Assembly (NCBI GenBank): GCA_965198725.1
Contig: CBDAPX010000001.1
Location: 930,001 to 994,000, forward strand
Length of the DNA: 64,000 nucleotides
Reading direction: 5' to 3'
DNA from: CBDAPX01 sp965198725
GTDB lineage: Bacteria > Pseudomonadota > Alphaproteobacteria > Rhodobacterales > Rhodobacteraceae
The stretch's first letter is position 1; every line of letters begins with the position of its first letter. The notes beneath the pieces are model-generated. The model did no database searches, had not been told where the DNA came from, and worked only from the letters and a program-made list of their open reading frames with translations. Shown one piece after another: positions 60,657 to 64,000 of the stretch. Both the position numbers and the translations under genes were made by a program.

Positions 60657-61394
60657 GCAGGCAAAAAATCGACGCGTAAACGCAAGAGCAAAAAAACCAA
60701 GGCAACCGCACCGTTATGGCGACGGGTGCCGCGGCTTATTGGGTTTATCGCCCTGCGGGCCACGACCATTCTGATTTTGCTCACCCTTGGGATGGTGTTG
60801 CTTTATGCGGTTGTGAATCCCCCCACGACGCATACGATCTGGTCGGAAAAGCGCCGTTTGGGCAGCGTTGACCGCCAATGGGTCCCATTTGAAAACATCG
60901 CGCCGGTTGTGGCCCGTTCCGTCGTGGCCGCAGAAGACGCGAATTATTGCTTGCACTGGGGGTTCGATGTCGATGCCATCCGCGATGCGATTGACGACGG
61001 CGGTTTGCGCGGTGCGTCGACGCTGAGCCAGCAAACCGCCAAAAACGTTTTTCTGTGGCAGGGGCGCAGTTACCTGCGCAAAGCTTTGGAAACCGCGATT
61101 ACGCCAGCCGTCGAAGCGGTTTGGTCGAAACAGCGCATTCTTGAGGTCTATTTGAACGTGGCCGAATTCGATGAAGGTGTCTTTGGCGTAGGCGCAGCGG
61201 CCCAGCATTACTTTGGTGTTTCTGCTGCTGATCTGTCGGCCCGGCAGGCCGCATTGCTGGCCGCTGTTCTTCCCAATCCCAAGCAACGCTCTGCCTCTGC
61301 CCCGTCTGACTTTGTCTCGCGCCGGTCGGCTGCAATCATGGATGGTGCGGCCACCATCCGCGCAGACGGGCGATCCGCGTGTTTCGAGGATTGA
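60654..61394 (+). CDS. mtgA: Monofunctional biosynthetic peptidoglycan transglycosylase
   Basis: The 246-residue protein has one N-terminal membrane helix (ATTILILLTLGMVLLYAVV) and the GT51 domain: ARSVVAAEDANYCLHWGFDV with the catalytic Glu, GASTLSQQTAKNVFLWQGRS, and KQRILEVYLNVAEFDEGVFG. It polymerises lipid II into glycan strands. There is no transpeptidase domain. The basic N-terminus (GKKSTRKRKSKKTKATAPLW) is cytoplasmic. Confidence 0.95.
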   Translation: MAGKKSTRKRKSKKTKATAPLWRRVPRLIGFIALRATTILILLTLGMVLLYAVVNPPTTHTIWSEKRRLGSVDRQWVPFENIAPVVARSVVAAEDANYCLHWGFDVDAIRDAIDDGGLRGASTLSQQTAKNVFLWQGRSYLRKALETAITPAVEAVWSKQRILEVYLNVAEFDEGVFGVGAAAQHYFGVSAADLSARQAALLAAVLPNPKQRSASAPSDFVSRRSAAIMDGAATIRADGRSACFED

Positions 61395-61454
61395 AACTCT
61401 CGCCCGAACCGCGCAAAAGGTGAAGGTTCACATCCGCAGGTTTTTGCATACACC

Positions 61455-62120
61455 ATGGCTCGACTTTTCCACGTCCCCCTTTCTCCCTTTTGCCGCAAAG
61501 TCCGTCTGTGCCTGGCGGAAAAGAAAATTGAGGTTGAGCTGGTCGAGGAAAAGTATTGGGAGGCCGACCCCGATTTCCTGCGTCGTAACCCGGCTGCGAA
61601 AGTGCCGGTCATCCGTCTGGACGGCAAAATGATGGCCGAAAGTGCCGCGATCTGCGAATACATTGAGGAAACCCGCCCGGAACCGCCGTTGATGCCAAAG
61701 GACCCCGACGCGCGGTTCGAGGTACGCCGCTTGGTCGGCTGGTTCGACGACAAGTTCCATGCCGAGGTAACGTCAAAGCTTTTATATGAACGGGTCAACA
61801 AGAAGATCACCGGTCAGGGTTTCCCGGACAGCCGGAACGTCAAAGATGGCGCCAAGGCGATCAAGTACCACCTCGACTACATAGCGTGGCTCTTGGATCA
61901 TCGCCGCTGGTTGGCCGGAGACGCCATGACGCTCGCAGATTTTGCCGCGGCGGCGCATTTGTCCTCGTTAGACTATATTTCTGATGTCGACTGGAACCGC
62001 AGCCAGATCGTTAAAGACTGGTACGCCAAGATCAAGTCGCGCCCGGCGTTCCGGTCCATATTGGCGGATCAAATCCCGGGGTTCCGTCCGCCGCCACATT
62101 ACACCGACCTCGATTTTTGA
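61455..62120 (+). CDS. Glutathione S-transferase family protein
   Basis: The 221-residue protein has a thioredoxin-fold N-terminal domain (PLSPFCRKVRLCLAEKKIEV and AAKVPVIRLDGKMMAESAAI, with the glutathione-contacting Glu-Ser) and an all-helical C-terminal domain (LAGDAMTLADFAAAAHLSSL with the conserved Asp). The SPFCRKV motif with Cys suggests a Beta/Zeta-like or FzlA-like GST; the FzlA cell-division protein of alphaproteobacteria is a good candidate. It precedes queG. Confidence 0.88.
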   Translation: MARLFHVPLSPFCRKVRLCLAEKKIEVELVEEKYWEADPDFLRRNPAAKVPVIRLDGKMMAESAAICEYIEETRPEPPLMPKDPDARFEVRRLVGWFDDKFHAEVTSKLLYERVNKKITGQGFPDSRNVKDGAKAIKYHLDYIAWLLDHRRWLAGDAMTLADFAAAAHLSSLDYISDVDWNRSQIVKDWYAKIKSRPAFRSILADQIPGFRPPPHYTDLDF

Positions 62121-62151
62121 TCCGGTTGCCAAAGGCCGGTATACGGGTGCC

Positions 62152-63183
62152 ATGACCGATTTGAAATCACGGCTGGTGGACCAGGCGCGCGCGGAAGGCT
62201 TTACCGACTGTCGCATTTGTCGCCCGTGGGACGTCCCAGAGGTGCCGGACCGGCTGCGCACCTTTTTGGACGCCGGGTATCACGGTCAAATGTCATGGAT
62301 TGCGGAACGGACCCATTGGCGCGGCAACCCCGCAGCTCTATGGCCCGAGGCACGATCGGTCATCATGCTGGCTGAAAGCTATACCCCGGATCACGACCCG
62401 CGGGATATTCTGGATCACCCCGACCGCGGTGCGATTTCCGTCTATGCGCAGAACAAAGACTACCACGACCTTGTCAAAAAACGCCTTAAGCGGCTTGCCC
62501 GGTGGCTGATTGCAGAAGGTGGGGGTGAGGTAAAAGTGTTCGTGGACACCGCACCCGTTCCGGAAAAGGCGTTGGGTCAGGCGGCTGGCCTTGGGTGGCA
62601 GGGCAAACACACCAACCTTGTCAGCCGAGACTGGGGAAATTGGGCGTTTTTAGGGTCTGTTTTTACCACATTGAACCTACCAGCCGATCCCGCCGAAATC
62701 GATCATTGCGGGTCTTGTCGGGCCTGTCTGGATGTGTGCCCCACGGATGCGTTCCCAGCACCCTACCAATTGGACGCCCGGCGCTGCATCTCATACCTGA
62801 CGATTGAACATAAGGGTCCCGTGGACGCCGATTTGCGCCCGGCTATGGGCAATCACATTTACGGCTGTGACGACTGCCTTGCAGCCTGTCCATGGAACAA
62901 GTTTGCCGTCGCCGCCAGCGATATACGATATGCTGCGCGCGAAGATCTGCGCGCGCCCAAACTGGCGGATCTGGCCCAATTGGATGATGTCGGGTTCCGC
63001 GCGAAATTCTCCGGCTCTCCGATCAAGAGAATTGGTCGGGACCGATTTGTGCGTAATGTGCTTTATGCGATTGGCAACGCCAAGGACGCTTCACTGCGTC
63101 CTGTGGCACAGCAATTGTCGGATGATCCTGATCCAGCAGTTTCTGACGCCGCAAGATGGGCCGCGGAGCGACTTACATCGTGA
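62152..63183 (+). CDS. queG: Epoxyqueuosine reductase QueG
   Basis: The 343-residue protein has the QueG pattern: YHGQMSWIAERTHWRGNPAA, VKVFVDTAPVPEKALGQAAG and GWQGKHTNLVSRDWGNWAFL, plus two 4Fe-4S sites (CGSCRACLDVCPTDAF and GCDDCLAACPWNKFA). It is a cobalamin-dependent enzyme for the last step of queuosine in tRNA. The ATG at 62152 follows GGCCGGTATACGGGTGCC. Length is normal. Confidence 0.95.
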   Translation: MTDLKSRLVDQARAEGFTDCRICRPWDVPEVPDRLRTFLDAGYHGQMSWIAERTHWRGNPAALWPEARSVIMLAESYTPDHDPRDILDHPDRGAISVYAQNKDYHDLVKKRLKRLARWLIAEGGGEVKVFVDTAPVPEKALGQAAGLGWQGKHTNLVSRDWGNWAFLGSVFTTLNLPADPAEIDHCGSCRACLDVCPTDAFPAPYQLDARRCISYLTIEHKGPVDADLRPAMGNHIYGCDDCLAACPWNKFAVAASDIRYAAREDLRAPKLADLAQLDDVGFRAKFSGSPIKRIGRDRFVRNVLYAIGNAKDASLRPVAQQLSDDPDPAVSDAARWAAERLTS

Positions 63184-63249
63184 CGCAAATGGGCTGGACG
63201 TCGCCCAAACAGTCGTTACACCAGCCAAACACATTGCATGGAGATCCGC

Positions 63250-64000
63250 ATGGCATTGCTGCTGGGGGTCGACACGGGCGGGACATATACCGACGCCGTG
63301 TTGATCCGAGATGATACCGACGTCATCGCAACGGCCAAATCACTCACCACGCGCGACGACCTCGCGTTAGGGGTGGGACGTGCCGTGCAGTCTGTGATTG
63401 ATGAGGGGCGTGTGGCACCCGGCGACATCGGCCTGGCATCTTTGTCGACGACTTTGGCGACCAATGCGTTGGTCGAAGGTCAGGGTGGTCGGGTCGGTCT
63501 GATCTATATTGGGTTCAAGGACGGTGATCTGGACCGACATGGGCTGAAACAGGTTTTGGGCGATGACCCTGCCCTCGTCGTTTCGGGGGGCCATAACCAT
63601 GCTGGCGGCGAAGCCTACCCTTTGGACAAGGAAGCCATTCTGGCCTTTTTAGACACACATAAAGGGTCTGTGTCGGGTTGGGCCGTCGCGGCGCAATTTG
63701 CCACCCGAAACCCGGCGCATGAGCTCGAAACAGCGGCATTGATCACCCAAAATACCGGTGCACCGGTCACCTGTTCCCATCACCTTTCTGCCAAGCTCAA
63801 CGGCCCGAAACGCGCGTTGACGGCGGTCCTGAACGCGCGCCTGATCGGGATGATCCATCATTTGATCGGGCGGGCAGAAGACGTCCTGCAACAGATTGGC
63901 GTGACCGCACCGATGATGGTTGTGCGTGGCGGTGGGGCGTTGATGTCAGCGGAACAGGCCAAAACGCGCCCGATTGAAACCATCCTGTCCGGTCCTGCCG
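63250..64000 (+). CDS. Hydantoinase/oxoprolinase-family protein, N-terminal part (cut by window edge)
   Basis: The frame reads MALLLGVDTGGTYTDAVLIR, an ASKHA-type nucleotide-binding motif, then LASLSTTLATNALVEGQGGR, both typical of hydantoinase A/5-oxoprolinase family proteins, and PMMVVRGGGALMSAEQAKTR toward the edge. The ATP-dependent family opens hydantoin or oxoproline rings; acetone carboxylase beta-like relatives exist. The start at 63250 has GGAG 7 nt before it; an in-frame ATG at 63238 is an alternative. Confidence 0.85.
   Translation, partial: MALLLGVDTGGTYTDAVLIRDDTDVIATAKSLTTRDDLALGVGRAVQSVIDEGRVAPGDIGLASLSTTLATNALVEGQGGRVGLIYIGFKDGDLDRHGLKQVLGDDPALVVSGGHNHAGGEAYPLDKEAILAFLDTHKGSVSGWAVAAQFATRNPAHELETAALITQNTGAPVTCSHHLSAKLNGPKRALTAVLNARLIGMIHHLIGRAEDVLQQIGVTAPMMVVRGGGALMSAEQAKTRPIETILSGPA

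Overview
The window looks like chromosomal DNA of a marine-type Rhodobacteraceae (Roseobacter-group alphaproteobacterium). This rests on the moderately high GC, the tightly packed operons with 4-nt start/stop overlaps, and the protein families seen: RidA, CHAD, GFA enzymes next to glutamate synthase, a phosphotransfer-free UppP, and GTA-like phage tail genes. The genus is an inference; no 16S gene is present.

Left host segment (1-12350). The first 544 bases are the end of an IS3-family element that has cut into an HlyD-type secretion adaptor gene; the remaining 3' part also carries an in-frame TAA, so the gene is dead. Then follow a rightward operon (RidA, glycerophosphodiester phosphodiesterase, FemAB-like acetyltransferase, pterin dehydratase), a CHAD protein, a peroxiredoxin, a ferredoxin-reductase-like flavoprotein overlapping rsmD, map, sfsA, a CinA/MoCF-domain protein, a GNAT enzyme, an AhpD-like protein and an OmpA-domain protein.

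Prophage (12351-50803, about 38.4 kb). It sits in the 3' end of a tRNA-Leu(CAG) gene, bounded by an 11-bp repeat. From left to right: integrase; a leftward operon of very small unknown genes ending in an excisionase-like gene; a second IS3-family element; a repressor/Cro-like switch; an early region with a frameshifted orphan methyltransferase, a BrnT/BrnA toxin-antitoxin pair, a four-repeat HTH protein and an iteron-like array; an HNH nuclease and terminase; HK97-type head genes; a siphovirus tail with the gene order of gene transfer agents; a 2277-residue tail-tip protein with an exact 834-bp tandem duplication; a retropepsin-like gene on the opposite strand; a tail-fibre-like gene; a lysis cassette with a membrane-anchored lysozyme and overlapping spanins; a papain-fold (YiiX/NlpC-P60-like) protein; and a staphylococcal-type nuclease beside the right end. 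Apart from one IS insertion and one homopolymer frameshift, the prophage appears complete.

Right host segment (50877-64000). A NAD-dependent epimerase/complex I-associated protein, uppP, gltD, two GFA-family genes and gltB in one tight unit, a DUF1269 membrane protein, mtgA, a glutathione S-transferase, queG, and the start of a hydantoinase/oxoprolinase-family gene that runs off the window.

The observations I rate highest are the retropepsin-like gene in the tail region, the GNAT enzyme occupying the place of the tail peptidase, the predicted -1 frameshift tail chaperone, the lysozyme-like domain inside the tape measure, the anchored endolysin, and how integration changes the tRNA-Leu 3' end and terminator. 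No entirely new defence or mobile system could be proven from sequence alone.
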